From: Dillenia suffruticosa
Lineage: Eukaryota; Streptophyta; Magnoliopsida; Dilleniales; Dilleniaceae
Length of the DNA: 64,000 nt
Assembly (NCBI GenBank): GCA_033439265.1
Contig: JAVTVX010000016.1
Span: forward strand, 17,406,701-17,470,700
Direction of reading: 5' to 3'
Shown piece after piece: positions 63,977 to 64,000 of the stretch (the first letter of the stretch is position 1; each line of letters starts with the position of its first letter). A model generated the notes under the pieces. That model saw nothing but the letters and a program-made list of their open reading frames with translations, did not search any database and was not told the DNA's origin. The translations under genes and the position numbers were made by a program.

Positions 63977-64000
63977 AGGGGTGAGCATAAATCTGTCGGG
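63977..64000 (+). mobile_element. possible left end of a hAT-like element, cut by window
   Basis: TAGGGGTGAGCATAAAT near the right edge resembles the TAGGGATGACAAT end of the element at 26688-27279 and other plant hAT-like ends. The rest lies outside the window. Confidence 0.3.

Overview
This window is nuclear DNA of a flowering plant, most likely a eudicot. Three split host genes with GT-AG introns encode typical plant proteins: a peroxisomal uricase ending in the plant PTS1 tripeptide SRM, a plastid-type Nudix hydrolase, and EXO70A1. They lie in AT-rich, transposon-filled DNA. The repeats are plant families: Au-like SINEs, an RTE-type LINE, a hAT-like non-autonomous element, and Ty1/copia and Ty3 Tat-lineage LTR fossils. 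The species cannot be named from the sequence alone. All exon coordinates were read by eye from splice sites and reading-frame continuity; none has transcript support here. Layout: 1-7290 is intergenic, with a polypurine tract, a possible transposon remnant from about 964, and a tandem duplication of about 0.7 kb (3865-5250). 7430-15181 (+) is the uricase gene, 8 exons and 309 aa; intron 3 carries a broken PPR-gene fragment in antisense. 15182-23803 is intergenic, with a dimeric Au-like SINE flanked by a perfect 19-bp target duplication, a further SINE, a short poly(A) insert and a degenerate LTR-like stretch with a repeat of about 70 bp. 23804-32330 is an old broken Ty1/copia element whose span also holds an array of GTCGAC-like motifs and a hAT-like MITE. 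33348-39895 (-) is the Nudix gene, 6 exons and 217 aa. 41114-47150 is an old broken Ty3 element of the Tat type. 47513-47835 is a palindrome-bearing inverted-repeat element just upstream of EXO70A1. 48009-62394 (+) is EXO70A1, 12 exons and 648 aa, with two antisense LINE copies in introns 2 and 3 and a possible extra terminal exon that would extend the protein to 691 aa. 62591-64000 is AT-rich and ends inside what may be the start of another hAT-like element. The three genes do not form a pathway: purine (urate) breakdown in the peroxisome, nucleotide clean-up probably in the plastid, and tethering of secretory vesicles at the plasma membrane. I found no clearly new biological system. The best leads are the possible alternative C-terminal exon of EXO70A1, the dimeric SINE with an intact target duplication, the palindromic element near the EXO70A1 start, the two degenerate motif arrays, and splice donors that sit inside (TC)n microsatellites.
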